From assembly GCA_012842935.1 (NCBI GenBank), contig DUSC01000121.1, positions 1 to 51,770 on the forward strand: 51,770 nucleotides of DNA, given 5' to 3'. Source of the stretch: Hyphomicrobiales bacterium. GTDB lineage: Bacteria > Pseudomonadota > Alphaproteobacteria > Rhizobiales > Rhizobiaceae. Below are positions 1-9,012 of this stretch, piece after piece. Position 1 is the stretch's first letter; every line of letters begins with the position of its first letter. The notes beneath the pieces are model-generated. The model searched no databases and was not told the DNA's origin. It worked only from the letters and a program-made list of their open reading frames with translations. The translations under genes were made by a program, and so were the position numbers.

Positions 1-1
1 C

Positions 2-121
2 AGAAAGGCCGCCGAGCGCACCGTCGACGGCCTCTGGAACGCCATCGGCCGCATCATCGACCTCTTCACCCCGGCAGAATGCCGAAACTACTTCGCTGCC
101 GCAGGTTACGATGCAACGTGA
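2..121 (+). CDS. IS630-family transposase, C-terminal fragment (cut by window edge)
   Basis: An open frame enters from the left edge and ends at a TGA, giving 39 residues. The tail holds [20 protein letters not shown] followed by [10 protein letters not shown]. This is the typical C-terminus of IS630-type DDE transposases, where an ALW..IG....F.P.EC.NYF..AGY pattern closes the protein. Only the end is visible, so I cannot tell whether the element is intact. The gene ends 12 bp before the convergent PII-like gene, so the insertion sequence abuts the bicarbonate transporter pair. The family call rests on the short tail alone. Confidence 0.72.
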   Translation, partial: RKAAERTVDGLWNAIGRIIDLFTPAECRNYFAAAGYDAT

Positions 122-133
122 TGGGATTCGGCT

Positions 134-445
134 CTAGAACCGCTCCGCGCGAATCACCTGTGCGTCGGTCACGCTGACGACACCGATATGGCGCTCCACG
201 ACCGCGAAGGCGGCCTCGAGCAAGGCGTCCACCCGCTCGGGCCGTACCAGGCAGATGACCGCGACCATGCCGCCGGCCCGGCCGACCTGTCCTTCGCGGG
301 ACCACTCGCCCGACCGGCCGGATCCGCCGCTCACCGGCAGGACGGTATAGCCGGTCACGCCGGCGGTCGACAGCGCCTCGGTCAGGCGTCTTTCCATCAT
401 CGCCTCGATGATGATTTCCACGCGCTTCGCCTGGTGCATCTGCAT
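134..445 (-). CDS. sbtB: PII-like signalling protein, SbtB-type partner of the bicarbonate transporter
   Basis: This is a 103-residue PII/GlnB-fold protein. The N-terminus (KRVEIIIEAMMERRLTEAL) matches the first strand and helix of PII proteins. A short Gly/Ser/Arg-rich loop stands where the T-loop lies, and a VAVICLVRPERVDALLEAAF stretch forms the second half. The start at 445 is preferred over an upstream Met at 484: it follows an AAGGAGACC Shine-Dalgarno and lies 13 bp after the transporter stop. The upstream Met would overlap that gene. In cyanobacteria SbtB binds adenyl nucleotides and inhibits SbtA. A similar gating role here is inferred from the pairing. The cyanobacterial C-terminal Cys-containing R-loop is not seen. 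Confidence 0.72.
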   Translation of the reverse strand: MQMHQAKRVEIIIEAMMERRLTEALSTAGVTGYTVLPVSGGSGRSGEWSREGQVGRAGGMVAVICLVRPERVDALLEAAFAVVERHIGVVSVTDAQVIRAERF

Positions 446-458
446 CGACCGGTCTCCT

Positions 459-1442
459 TCACACCGCGACAAACGCGGCGGCAACGGCCAGATAAAGCGG
501 TATGCCGACCATCAGGTTGAACGGAAAGGTTATCCCCAGCGACAGCGAAAGGGACAGGGTGGGATTGGCCTCGGGAAGCGCGACGCGCATGGCCGCGGGC
601 ACCGCGATGTAGGAGGCGGAGGCGGCGAGGACCATCATCAGCACGGTTCCGCCGAGGGAAAGACCGAGGAGCAATGCCGCCGAAAGGCCGGCGCAGGCGC
701 CGAGCGGCGGCATGATCAGCGCGAACAGGATCGCCCCGCCGGACAGCGCGGCCTGACCGGAACGAAGCCCGCGCCCGGCGACCAGCCCCATGTCGAGCAG
801 GAACAGGCACAGCACCCCCTTGAAAGGCGAGACGATGAAACTCTCGATCTGCTTCAGCCCTTCGTCCCCGGTGATCCATCCGATGACGAACGAACCGACG
901 AGGAGAACGATCGAGCCGTTGAGCATGATCTCGCGCGCCAGCTCGGCGTTCATGCGCTCGCCGCTCCCTCCTCCTCGCCAGGCCACGAGCCAGAGCGCGG
1001 ACGCGATCGCCGGCGCCTCCATCGCCGCGGCGACGGCGACCATGTAGCCTTCCGCCGCGATTCCCTGGCTGGCGAGCAGGGCGGTCGCGGCGACGAAGGT
1101 GACGATGGAAATCGATCCGTAGTGCGCGGCCACGGCCGCGGCATCGGTCACGGAAACCCTGGTCATGGACCGCAGCAGCGCGAAAGCGACCAGAGGGAGG
1201 GACACGGACAGGACAACCCCGGCGACCAGCGCCGAAACGAGGCGCTGGTCGACGCCGTGGGCTGCGTCGCCGGCGCCGCCCTTGAATCCGATCGCGAACA
1301 GAAGGTAGAGCGACATTCCCTTGGCGACCGCTTCGGGGAAACTCAGATCCGACCGGAAGAACGCCGCCGCCAGGCCGAGCACGAAGCTCAGGATCACGGG
1401 CGAGATCATGTTCTGCGCCGCTAGGTCGAGGATTTCGCCCAT
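459..1442 (-). CDS. sbtA: SbtA-type sodium-dependent bicarbonate transporter
   Basis: This integral membrane protein of about 327 residues has roughly ten hydrophobic segments. It opens MGEILDLAAQNMISPVILSF and contains GLAAAFFRSDL, LYLLFAIGFKGG, AAHYGSISIVTF and a final LSLGITFPFNLMVGIPLY. These are hallmarks of the SbtA family of Na+/HCO3- symporters of the inner membrane. The start at 1442 is chosen because GGAG lies 9 nt upstream; a Met at 1484 is also in frame. The PII-like partner follows after 13 bp, the same pairing as cyanobacterial sbtA-sbtB. A heterotroph could use bicarbonate for carboxylases, but the physiological role is inferred. pheA ends 70 bp upstream on the same strand. Confidence 0.85.
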   Translation of the reverse strand: MGEILDLAAQNMISPVILSFVLGLAAAFFRSDLSFPEAVAKGMSLYLLFAIGFKGGAGDAAHGVDQRLVSALVAGVVLSVSLPLVAFALLRSMTRVSVTDAAAVAAHYGSISIVTFVAATALLASQGIAAEGYMVAVAAAMEAPAIASALWLVAWRGGGSGERMNAELAREIMLNGSIVLLVGSFVIGWITGDEGLKQIESFIVSPFKGVLCLFLLDMGLVAGRGLRSGQAALSGGAILFALIMPPLGACAGLSAALLLGLSLGGTVLMMVLAASASYIAVPAAMRVALPEANPTLSLSLSLGITFPFNLMVGIPLYLAVAAAFVAV

Positions 1443-1512
1443 CCACGTCGCTCCGATGCATTTCCTGCCGACCACGGGCAGCACCGCGACGCAACCGCGG
1501 TGTCCGCCGGCG

Positions 1513-2376
1513 TCAGTCGGCGACCTTCCACTCCTCGCGCGAGGGGCTGGCCGGATAGACGCCGAGGATACGCACCTCCTTGGAGAAGAAGCGCAGTTCC
1601 TCCAGCGCGTTCCTGACGCCCGGATCGTCGGGATGGCCCTCTATGTCGGCATAGAACAGCGTCGCGGTGAAGGCTCCAAGCTGGTAGCTCTCCAGCTTGG
1701 TCATGTTGACGCCGTTGGTGGCGAAGCCGCCCATCGCCTTGTAGAGCGCGGCCGGCACGTTGCGGACGCGGAAGATGAAGGTGGTCATCATCCTGGCATC
1801 CGCCGAAGGCCGATCGGCCCAGTGTTTGGACTTCGTCAGCACGACGAAGCGGGTGACGTTGGTGTCGGTGTCCTCGACGTTCTCCTCGAGAATGTCGAGG
1901 CCGTAAAGCTCGGCGGCGAGCTTTGGCGCCAGCGCCGCCATCGAGCGCACCTTCTCCGTCGACACCAGTTTCGCCGCGCCGGCCGTGTCGCCGGCGACCA
2001 CCGGCTTCCACCCGTTCCTGCGGATGAACTTGCGGCACTGGCCGAGCGCGTGGATATGGCTGTGGACGGTGCGGATCTCGTCGCGCCTCACACCGGGCAG
2101 CACCATCAGGTGGAAGTGTATCGGCAGGAAGTACTCGCCGATGATGTGCAACTTCGATTCCGGCAGAAGATGGTGGATGTCGGCGACGCGGCCGGCGATC
2201 GTGTTCTCGATCGGGATCATGGCGAGGTCGGCCTTGCCGGTCTCGACCGCATTGAAGGCATCCTCGAACGTCGGGCAAGGCAACGGCTCCATCGACGGAA
2301 ACATGTTGCGGCACGCCGTATCGGAATTGGCGCCCGGTTCGCCCTGGAATGAGATCCGGTTGGTCTTCGCTGGCAT
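1513..2376 (-). CDS. pheA: Prephenate dehydratase
   Basis: A monofunctional prephenate dehydratase of 287 residues. It converts prephenate to phenylpyruvate in phenylalanine synthesis in the cytoplasm. The catalytic domain begins RISFQGEPGANSDTA and ends with the TRF motif in TNVTRFVVL, whose Thr is catalytic in this family. A C-terminal ACT domain (MMTTFIFRVRNVPAALYKAM) follows and would sense phenylalanine. The usual GALV and ESRP effector motifs read VPAAL and ESYQ here, a variant I associate with alphaproteobacterial enzymes. The start at 2376 follows kdsB by 13 bp, so the two are probably co-transcribed. The reading frame stays open further upstream inside kdsB, which is a frame shadow. 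Confidence 0.95.
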   Translation of the reverse strand: MPAKTNRISFQGEPGANSDTACRNMFPSMEPLPCPTFEDAFNAVETGKADLAMIPIENTIAGRVADIHHLLPESKLHIIGEYFLPIHFHLMVLPGVRRDEIRTVHSHIHALGQCRKFIRRNGWKPVVAGDTAGAAKLVSTEKVRSMAALAPKLAAELYGLDILEENVEDTDTNVTRFVVLTKSKHWADRPSADARMMTTFIFRVRNVPAALYKAMGGFATNGVNMTKLESYQLGAFTATLFYADIEGHPDDPGVRNALEELRFFSKEVRILGVYPASPSREEWKVAD

Positions 2377-2389
2377 GTCGGTATCCTGT

Positions 2390-3118
2390 TCAGGCGGAAA
2401 GCATGGCGCGGGCGCGCTCGAGGTCGTGCGGCGTGTCGACGCCGAGCGGAACAGTGTCGACGATCTCGGCGTCGATGCGCATGCCGGCCTCCAGCGCCCG
2501 CAGCTGCTCGAGCCGCTCGCGGACCTCCAGCGTCGAGGGCGGAAGCGCGACGAAGCGTTCGAGGGCGTTGCGCCGAAAGGCGTAGAGGCCGATGTGGTGG
2601 TAGAGCGGCCCGTCGCCCCAGGGCGCGGTGGCGCGGGTGAAATAGAGCGCGCGCAGTCGAGTGGCGGAGAGCGGCGAGCCGACGATCTTGACGACGTTGG
2701 GGTTGTTCCGCTCGTCGTCGCGGGTGATCGCGGCGCCGAGCGTCGCGATGTCGACGGCCGCGTCGTCGAGCGGCGGGATGGCCGCGGAGATCGTCGCCGG
2801 ATCGATGGTCGGCAAGTCGCCCTGGACGTTGACGACGATATCGACGCGCCTGCGCGGATCAAGCAGCTCGAGCGCCTCGTGGATGCGGTCGGAACCCGAC
2901 TGGTGGTCGGCGCGCGTCATCACCGCCTCGAACCCGGCGGCGCGCACGGCAGCGGCTACGGCGTCGGTGTCCGTTGCCACCACGGTCCGGCCGATGCCGC
3001 TTTCGGCCGCGCGCGCGGCGACGTGGACGATCATCGGGCGCCCGGCGATGTCGGCGAGCGGCTTGTTGGGCAGGCGGGACGACGACATCCGCGCAGGGAT
3101 CAGGATCAGGACCGACAT
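2390..3118 (-). CDS. kdsB: 3-deoxy-manno-octulosonate cytidylyltransferase (CMP-Kdo synthetase)
   Basis: A 242-residue enzyme that activates Kdo with CTP to CMP-Kdo for lipopolysaccharide inner core synthesis. The N-terminal nucleotide-binding signature [20 protein letters not shown] is clear. [27 protein letters not shown] and [11 protein letters not shown], all typical of KdsB, follow. Length is close to the family norm of about 245-255. It is first in a minus-strand run with pheA 13 bp downstream, and its upstream region (3119-3301) is shared with the divergent cytochrome c gene. The family is unambiguous. Confidence 0.96.
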   Translation of the reverse strand: MSVLILIPARMSSSRLPNKPLADIAGRPMIVHVAARAAESGIGRTVVATDTDAVAAAVRAAGFEAVMTRADHQSGSDRIHEALELLDPRRRVDIVVNVQGDLPTIDPATISAAIPPLDDAAVDIATLGAAITRDDERNNPNVVKIVGSPLSATRLRALYFTRATAPWGDGPLYHHIGLYAFRRNALERFVALPPSTLEVRERLEQLRALEAGMRIDAEIVDTVPLGVDTPHDLERARAMLSA

Positions 3119-3301
3119 GTCGGATCGCCAGGCGGCGGATGGCTCTCGAAAGTGGCAAAAAGTCTCACTGGGTGCGCCTTATATGTGTTGCATGGGCCGA
3201 GTAAAAGACCTAGTTTCCGCGCGATTTGACCGGCTCCGGCCGGACGATAGCGTATTGCATCGCGGTTGACGGCCGCGGCGGGGAAAGGGAGCCTCGGGCG
3301 A

Positions 3302-3946
3302 ATGGACTCTTTTGAATTCAACAAGATCATCGGGGGATTGCTGGGAACGGTCTTCGTGATGTTCACGATCGGCATCGTCTCCGACGCGATCTTCGCTTCA
3401 CCCGTGCCCGAGAAGCCCGGCTACGCCATCGAGGTTGCTGAGGAAGGACAAGGCGGCGGCGGGGCGGCCGGTGGCGAGACCGCTGAACCCCCGATTGCCG
3501 CCCTGCTTGCCAGCGCCGATGCGACCGCGGGCGCCACCGTCTTCAAGAAGTGCGCGGCCTGCCATACGGTCGAGAAGGGCGGCGCCAACAAGGTCGGCCC
3601 GAACCTCTGGGGTGTCGTCAACCGTCCGGTCGCCAGTCACGAAGGCTTCGCCTATTCCGCGGCGATGAAGGAGTTCTCGCAGGGCGGCTCGGTGGTCTGG
3701 GACTACGAGCACCTGTCGAACTTCATCCTGTCGCCGAAGGGGCTGGTGAAGGGTACAGCCATGGGCTTCGCCGGCCTTAAGAAGGCGGACGAGCGCGCCA
3801 ACGTCATCGCCTACCTGCGCGCTCAGTCCGATTCGCCCGCGCCGCTGCCGGAAGCGGGTGCTGCGCCCGCCGCCGAGAACGCTTCGGCCCCCGCCGAAGG
3901 CGCTGCGGCTCCTGCCGAAGGCGCCCAGCCGGCGCCGGCGCAGTAA
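3302..3946 (+). CDS. cycM: Membrane-anchored c-type cytochrome, CycM-like
   Basis: A 214-residue cytochrome c with an uncleaved N-terminal anchor (residues about 9-31, [20 protein letters not shown]). A Gly-rich linker follows, then a class I cytochrome c domain with heme motif CAACH (Cys84, Cys87, His88) and axial Met154 in KGTAMGFAG. The tail is Ala/Pro/Glu-rich with repeated APAEGA units. Rhizobial CycM proteins have this layout and carry electrons to terminal oxidases on the periplasmic face of the inner membrane. The start at 3302 (MDSFEFNK) has a GGGAG site; an in-frame Met at 3266 would add 12 unlikely residues. An intrinsic terminator follows. Confidence 0.92.
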   Translation: MDSFEFNKIIGGLLGTVFVMFTIGIVSDAIFASPVPEKPGYAIEVAEEGQGGGGAAGGETAEPPIAALLASADATAGATVFKKCAACHTVEKGGANKVGPNLWGVVNRPVASHEGFAYSAAMKEFSQGGSVVWDYEHLSNFILSPKGLVKGTAMGFAGLKKADERANVIAYLRAQSDSPAPLPEAGAAPAAENASAPAEGAAAPAEGAQPAPAQ

Positions 3947-3971
3947 CGCAAGCGTCATTTCCGCTTCCATG

Positions 3972-3998
3972 AAAAAGCCGGGTTCAGCCCGGCTTTTT
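3972..3998 (+). terminator. Rho-independent terminator of the cytochrome c gene
   Basis: A GCCGGG / CCCGGC stem with a five-base loop is flanked by AAAAA on the left and TTTTT on the right, 25 bp after the stop. The A-tract makes it potentially bidirectional, but the next gene runs in the same direction. It is one of the strongest terminators in the window. Confidence 0.85.
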
Positions 3999-4093
3999 CG
4001 TGTCCGGCCACAGGGAATCCGCTGCTGCCGGGTTTCCATGCCGTCCCGATGGGCTACATTGCACGCTAGGAAAGGGTCACCGGAAGGAAGCCG

Positions 4094-5971
4094 ATGAGAG
4101 GATCCGCACGACGTATCGTCCGCACGGCCGCGGCCGCGGCGATTCTCGTCGCCGGCCTCGGCGCAGCCGGAGCCGACGAGTGGCGCACGGTCTCCTCGCT
4201 GGTCGGCGCGTCAAAATACTCGGCCGGCTTCGAGCGCTACGACTATGTCAATCCCGACGCGCCGAAGGGCGGCACGCTGAAAGCGGTGGCACAGGGCACT
4301 TTCGACAGCTTCAATCCCTTCATCACGCGCGGCACGGCGGCGGCCGGCCTCGCCCCGTTCGGCGGCGGCCTCCTCTACGAGACGCTGATGAGCCAGGCCA
4401 CCGACGAGCCGGGCACCTCGCATCCGCTGATCGCCGAGGCCTTCAAATACCCGGACGACTATTCGTCGGCGACCTACCGGATCGACCCGCGGGCCAAGTG
4501 GCACGACGGCACGCCGATCACGGCCGCGGACGTGGTGTGGTCGCTGGAGGTGCTGAAGGCGAACAGCCCGATGTACAACCGCTACTTCCACAACGTGACG
4601 GAAGCGGTGGCGCTGTCCGAGCGCGAGGTCGAATTCCGTTTCGACCAGAAGGGGAACCGGGAGCTGCCGCACATCATGGGCGACCTGACCGTGCTGCCGA
4701 AACACTGGTGGGAAGGGACGGACGCGTCCGGCCGGAAGCGCGACATCGCCCAACCGACGCTGGAAAGGCCGCTGGGTTCGGGACCCTACCGGATCGAAAG
4801 CTTCAAGGCCGGATCGGAGATCGTCTGGTCGCGCGTCACCGACTACTGGGGCGCCGGATTGCCGGTGAATGTCGGGCGCAACAATTTCGACCGGCGCCGC
4901 TACGTCTACTTCAACGATGACGACGCCATGTGGCAGGCCTTCACCAAGGGCAACTACCAGGACGTGCGCTTCGAGAACCGCTCCCAGCGCTGGGCCGAAT
5001 ACTACAAGTTCCCGGCCTTCGAGGCCGGCGACGTGAAGAAGCGCGAGTTCGCGCAGGAGGCCGGCGAGCCGATGCAGGGCTTCGTCCTCAACATGCGCCG
5101 GCCGCAGTTCCAGGACCGGCGGGTCCGCGAGGCGCTGACCTGGGCCTTCGACTTCGAGAGCATGAACCGAACGCTGTTCTACGGGCTCTACACGCGCACC
5201 GACAGCTATTTCGAGGGCGGCGAACTCGCCTCTTCCGGCCTGCCGCAGGGCCGCGAACTGGAGATCCTCGAACCCTTCCGCGACAGGCTGCCGGCGGAGG
5301 TCTTCAATCGCGAGTTCAAGCTGCCGGTCTACGATACGCCGCAGTCGACGCGCGACAATCTGCGCAAGGCGTTCGACCTGTTCAAGCAGGCCGGCTGGAC
5401 AAGCCAGGGCGGCAAGCTCGTCAACGACAGGGGCGAGCAGTTCGCCATCGAATTCCTCGGCGACGACCCGAGTGACGAGCGCATCGTCGGACCCTACATC
5501 GCCAGCCTGCGCAAGCTCGGCGTCAACGCGTCGATCCGCATCGTCGACACCAGCCAGTACGTCAACCGCGTGCGCGCTTTCGAATTCGACAGCGTGGTCG
5601 CGGTAATGGCGCAGTCGCAGTCGCCGGGCAACGAGCAGCGCGACTTCTGGAGCAGCGCCGCCGCCGACCTTCCGGGTTCGCGCAACCTCATGGGTATCAA
5701 GGACCCGGTGGTCGACGCGCTCATCGACAGGATCGTGTTCGCCAGGGACCGCGAGGAGCTGGTCGCCGCCACCCACGCGCTGGACCGCGTGCTCCTGTGG
5801 AACTTCTACGTCGTCCCGCACTGGCACAATCCGGTGGTCTGGACCGCCTACTGGGACAAGTTCGGCATACCCGAACGGCAACCGGCCTATTCCGGCGTCG
5901 ACGTCGATTCCTGGTGGATCGACAAGGACAAGGAGGCCGCTCTGGCGGCGAAGTACAAGGGGGCCAATTGA
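4094..5971 (+). CDS. yejA: YejA-like ABC transporter substrate-binding protein (first of a tandem pair, Sec signal)
   Basis: A 625-residue family 5 (DppA/OppA type) periplasmic binding protein. A Sec signal peptide (RRIVRTAAAAAILVAGLGAA, cleavage near residue 27) precedes YDYVNPDAPKGGTLKAVAQG. The second half of the family signature appears as WHDGTPITAADVVWSLE. Length and motifs match the YejA branch, which takes up microcin C-like peptide-nucleotides and oligopeptides. It opens a gene run with a second paralogous binding protein, two permeases and a double ATPase. Its stop overlaps the next start within TTGA. The exact ligand cannot be read from the sequence. Confidence 0.9.
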   Translation: MRGSARRIVRTAAAAAILVAGLGAAGADEWRTVSSLVGASKYSAGFERYDYVNPDAPKGGTLKAVAQGTFDSFNPFITRGTAAAGLAPFGGGLLYETLMSQATDEPGTSHPLIAEAFKYPDDYSSATYRIDPRAKWHDGTPITAADVVWSLEVLKANSPMYNRYFHNVTEAVALSEREVEFRFDQKGNRELPHIMGDLTVLPKHWWEGTDASGRKRDIAQPTLERPLGSGPYRIESFKAGSEIVWSRVTDYWGAGLPVNVGRNNFDRRRYVYFNDDDAMWQAFTKGNYQDVRFENRSQRWAEYYKFPAFEAGDVKKREFAQEAGEPMQGFVLNMRRPQFQDRRVREALTWAFDFESMNRTLFYGLYTRTDSYFEGGELASSGLPQGRELEILEPFRDRLPAEVFNREFKLPVYDTPQSTRDNLRKAFDLFKQAGWTSQGGKLVNDRGEQFAIEFLGDDPSDERIVGPYIASLRKLGVNASIRIVDTSQYVNRVRAFEFDSVVAVMAQSQSPGNEQRDFWSSAAADLPGSRNLMGIKDPVVDALIDRIVFARDREELVAATHALDRVLLWNFYVVPHWHNPVVWTAYWDKFGIPERQPAYSGVDVDSWWIDKDKEAALAAKYKGAN

Positions 5972-7845
5972 TCGGACGGCATCTCCTCGGCCGCCGTTCG
6001 TTCCTGGCGCTCGGCGCCGCGGCGGCCACGGCAACCCTCCTCGGTCGTCGCGCCTTCGCGGAAATCCCCGCAGACACCCCGTTGCACGGTCTCTCCGCCT
6101 TCGGCGACCTGAAATACGGCCCGGACTTCAGCCATTTCGACTATGTCAACCCGGACGCGCCGAAGGGCGGAACGTTCAACTTCCAGCCGCCAAACTGGGC
6201 GTATAACCAGAGCGTCCTGACGTTCAACACGCTGAATTTCCTCGTGCCCCGCGGCGACAGCCCGCCGCGCATGGAACTCACGGTCGATTCGCTGATGGTG
6301 CGGGCGCTCGACGAGCCGGACGCGATCTACGGGCTCCTCGCCGAACGCGTGGTCGTATCGGCCGACCGCAACAGCTTCACCTTCCTCATCCGGCCCGAGG
6401 CGCGCTTCCACGACGGGACGCCGCTCACTGCCGAGGACGTCGCCTTCTCGCTCTGGCTCTACCGCGAGAAGGGCCACCCCGACCTGCAGCTGCCGCTCTT
6501 CAAGATGACCGAGGCGGTGGCCGAGGACACGCGCACCGTGCGCATCAGCTTCGACGGCAGCCAGTCGGCGCGTACCATCCTCAACGTCGCCGAGTTCCCG
6601 ATCGTATCGAAGGCGTATTTCTCCGAGAACCCCTTCGACGGGGGCGGCCTGACGCCGCCGCTCGGCTCGGGTCCCTATCGGGTCGGCCGCGTTGCCGCCG
6701 GGCAGACCATCGAATACGAGCGCGTCGCCGACTACTGGGGCCGCGAGCTTCCCGTGAACCGCGGGCAGAACAATTTCGACCGCATCCGAATCGAGTTCTA
6801 CCGCGAGCGGCAAGCCGGTTTCGAAGCCTTCAAGAAAGGCGACGTGCACTACCGCCAGGAATTCACCTCGCGCACCTGGGCGACCGGATACGACTTTCCG
6901 GCGATCGCCGAAGGCAAGGTGGTGAAACGCGAGTTCCCGGGCGAGCTTCGTCCCTCCATGCAGGCGCACGCCATCAACCAGCGCCGCGAGCGTTTCCGCG
7001 ACGTCCGCGTGCGCCGGGCGATCGCGCTGTGCTTCGACTTCGAGTGGACCAGGCGCAACCTGTTCTACGGCTCCTATGAGCGCTCGCATTCGGTGTTCGA
7101 GCGCTCCGCCTACCGCGCCGAGGGACTGCCCTCGCCGGCGGAACTGTCGTTGCTCGAACCGTTCCGCGGCACGATCCCGGACGAGGCCTTCGGAGAAGCG
7201 GTCCTGCAGCCCGCCTCGGACGGCTCGGGGCGGGACCGCAAGCTCCTGCGCGAGGCGTCGAGCCTGCTCGCCGACGCCGGCTGGACGCGCGAGGGCGGCA
7301 TTCTCAGGAACGATCGCGGCGAGCCGTTGACACTCGAGATCCTCGTGCAGGACGAGGTGTTCGTGCGCGTCGATTCGCCGTGGATGGAGAACATGCGCGC
7401 CATCGGCATCGACGCCTCGATCCGCATGGTCGATTCCGCCCAGTACCAGGCGCGCGAGACCGAGTTCGACTTCGACGTGATCTCGGTCGCCGCCTCGTTC
7501 AGCGCCACGCCGACTCGCGAGGAGGTCGAGCGTTTCTTCCATTCGCGCGCCGCCGCCGTGCCCGGCACGAAGAACCTCCCCGGCACCGCCGATCCGGCGG
7601 TCGACGCCCTGGTCGATGCCGTCGGCAGGGCCGCGAACCGCGACGAGCTGACGACGGCGATGCGCGCCCTCGACCGGGTCTTGCGCGCGCGGCGCGACTG
7701 GATTCCAAATTGGTTCGCAGCGAATCACCGCGCCGCCTACTGGGACATGTTCGGCTTCGTCGAGCCGAAGCCGGATTTCGGCTTCCCGGTCGAGACGCTG
7801 TGGTGGTTCGACGAGGAAAGGGCGCGGGCGATTGGCAAGGCGTAG
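5968..7845 (+). CDS. YejA-like ABC transporter substrate-binding protein (second of a tandem pair, Tat signal)
   Basis: A second family 5 binding protein, also 625 residues, clearly paralogous to its neighbour: both contain DYVNPDAPKGGT, FHDGTPLTAEDVAFS-type and NNFDR segments. The start is TTG at 5968, overlapping the upstream TGA (TTGA). No ATG lies between there and mature-protein sequence, and the frame upstream lies inside the previous gene. The N-terminus has a twin-arginine signal, LGRRSFLALG, with a hydrophobic stretch and AFA cleavage site near residue 31. It is therefore predicted to be exported folded by Tat, unlike the first protein. It probably feeds the same YejBEF core with a different ligand spectrum (inference). 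Confidence 0.88.
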   Translation: MIGRHLLGRRSFLALGAAAATATLLGRRAFAEIPADTPLHGLSAFGDLKYGPDFSHFDYVNPDAPKGGTFNFQPPNWAYNQSVLTFNTLNFLVPRGDSPPRMELTVDSLMVRALDEPDAIYGLLAERVVVSADRNSFTFLIRPEARFHDGTPLTAEDVAFSLWLYREKGHPDLQLPLFKMTEAVAEDTRTVRISFDGSQSARTILNVAEFPIVSKAYFSENPFDGGGLTPPLGSGPYRVGRVAAGQTIEYERVADYWGRELPVNRGQNNFDRIRIEFYRERQAGFEAFKKGDVHYRQEFTSRTWATGYDFPAIAEGKVVKREFPGELRPSMQAHAINQRRERFRDVRVRRAIALCFDFEWTRRNLFYGSYERSHSVFERSAYRAEGLPSPAELSLLEPFRGTIPDEAFGEAVLQPASDGSGRDRKLLREASSLLADAGWTREGGILRNDRGEPLTLEILVQDEVFVRVDSPWMENMRAIGIDASIRMVDSAQYQARETEFDFDVISVAASFSATPTREEVERFFHSRAAAVPGTKNLPGTADPAVDALVDAVGRAANRDELTTAMRALDRVLRARRDWIPNWFAANHRAAYWDMFGFVEPKPDFGFPVETLWWFDEERARAIGKA

Positions 7846-7908
7846 TTCGGTTCAGCACGGGCGCCGGCCCCGGGGCCGACTCAGGGCCCGGCAAGGAGCC
7901 GGGCGCTG

Positions 7909-9012
7909 ATGGGCGCCTACATCCTCCGCCGCGTCCTGCTGATGATCCCGACGCTGTTCGGCATCATGGCGATCTCGTTCGCCGTAGTCCAGTTCGCGCC
8001 CGGCGGTCCCGTCGAGCAGGTCATCGCCAAGCTCACCGGCCAGGGCGGCGACGCCGGCGACAGGCTCTCGGGCGGCGGGGCGGATGCCGGCAACAACCAG
8101 AACTTCGAGCAGGGCGGCGAAGGCTCGTCGAAGTACCGCGGGGCGCAGGGACTCGATCCCGAGTTCATCGCCCAACTGGAAAAGCAGTTCGGCTTCGACA
8201 AGCCGCCGCTCGAGCGATTCTTCAAGATGCTGTGGGACTATGCCCGCTTCGATTTCGGCGAGAGCTTCTTCCGCGACATCTCGGTGATCGACCTCATCGT
8301 CGAGAAGATGCCGGTATCGATCTCGCTCGGCCTGTGGATCACGCTGCTGTCCTACGCCATCTCGATCCCGCTCGGTATCCGCAAGGCGGTAAAGGACGGC
8401 TCGGCCTTCGACGTGTGGACGAGCGGCGTGGTCATCGTCGGCTACGCGATCCCCGGCTTCCTGTTCGCCATCATACTGATGATCCTGTTCGCCGGCGGGT
8501 CCTTCTGGGACATCTTCCCGTTGCGTGGCCTGACTTCTGAAAACTGGGATCAGCTGTCGCTCGGCGGCAAGATCCTCGACTATTTCTGGCACCTCACCCT
8601 GCCGCTGACGGCGATGGTCCTGTCGGCCTTCGCCACGACGACGCTGCTTACCAAGAACTCCTTCCTCGACGAGATCCGCAAGCAATATGTGGTGACGGCC
8701 CGCGCCAAAGGCCTGACCGAACGCCAGGTGCTCTACGGCCATGTCTTCCGCAACGCCATGCTGATCGTCATCGCCGGCTTTCCGGGCGCGTTCATCTCTG
8801 CCTTCTTTACCGGCTCGCTGCTCATCGAGAACATCTTCTCGCTCGACGGGCTCGGCCTGCTCGGCTACCGTTCGGTACTCGACCGCGACTATCCGGTCGT
8901 CTTCGCCAACCTCTACATCTTCTCCCTGATCGGCCTCGTCATCGGCCTGATCTCCGACCTCACCTACACTTGGATCGATCCGCGCATCGACTTCGAGCGG
9001 AGGGACGTCTGA
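7909..9012 (+). CDS. yejB: Peptide/microcin C ABC transporter permease YejB
   Basis: A 367-residue inner-membrane permease of the DppB/OppB family. The N-terminus [20 protein letters not shown] is a typical first transmembrane segment with the family LR.....P.L motif. The EAA-type coupling loop is in the segment [21 protein letters not shown] hydrophilic Gly/Asn-rich insertion after the first segment (residues about 45-75) is characteristic of YejB and explains the extra length over DppB. It overlaps yejE by one base (TGATG), indicating translational coupling. It pairs with YejE to form the channel. Confidence 0.93.
   Translation: MGAYILRRVLLMIPTLFGIMAISFAVVQFAPGGPVEQVIAKLTGQGGDAGDRLSGGGADAGNNQNFEQGGEGSSKYRGAQGLDPEFIAQLEKQFGFDKPPLERFFKMLWDYARFDFGESFFRDISVIDLIVEKMPVSISLGLWITLLSYAISIPLGIRKAVKDGSAFDVWTSGVVIVGYAIPGFLFAIILMILFAGGSFWDIFPLRGLTSENWDQLSLGGKILDYFWHLTLPLTAMVLSAFATTTLLTKNSFLDEIRKQYVVTARAKGLTERQVLYGHVFRNAMLIVIAGFPGAFISAFFTGSLLIENIFSLDGLGLLGYRSVLDRDYPVVFANLYIFSLIGLVIGLISDLTYTWIDPRIDFERRDV

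Noticed and set aside
2377-2862. Open frame extending pheA upstream inside kdsB
   Set aside because: The region is fully explained by kdsB in another frame, and the extension is Arg/Ser-rich without domain content.
3224-3256. Possible sigma-70 promoter (TTGACC with downstream TAGCGT) before the cytochrome c gene
   Set aside because: The -10 element is poor and the spacing ambiguous; not stronger than chance in a 65-70% GC region.
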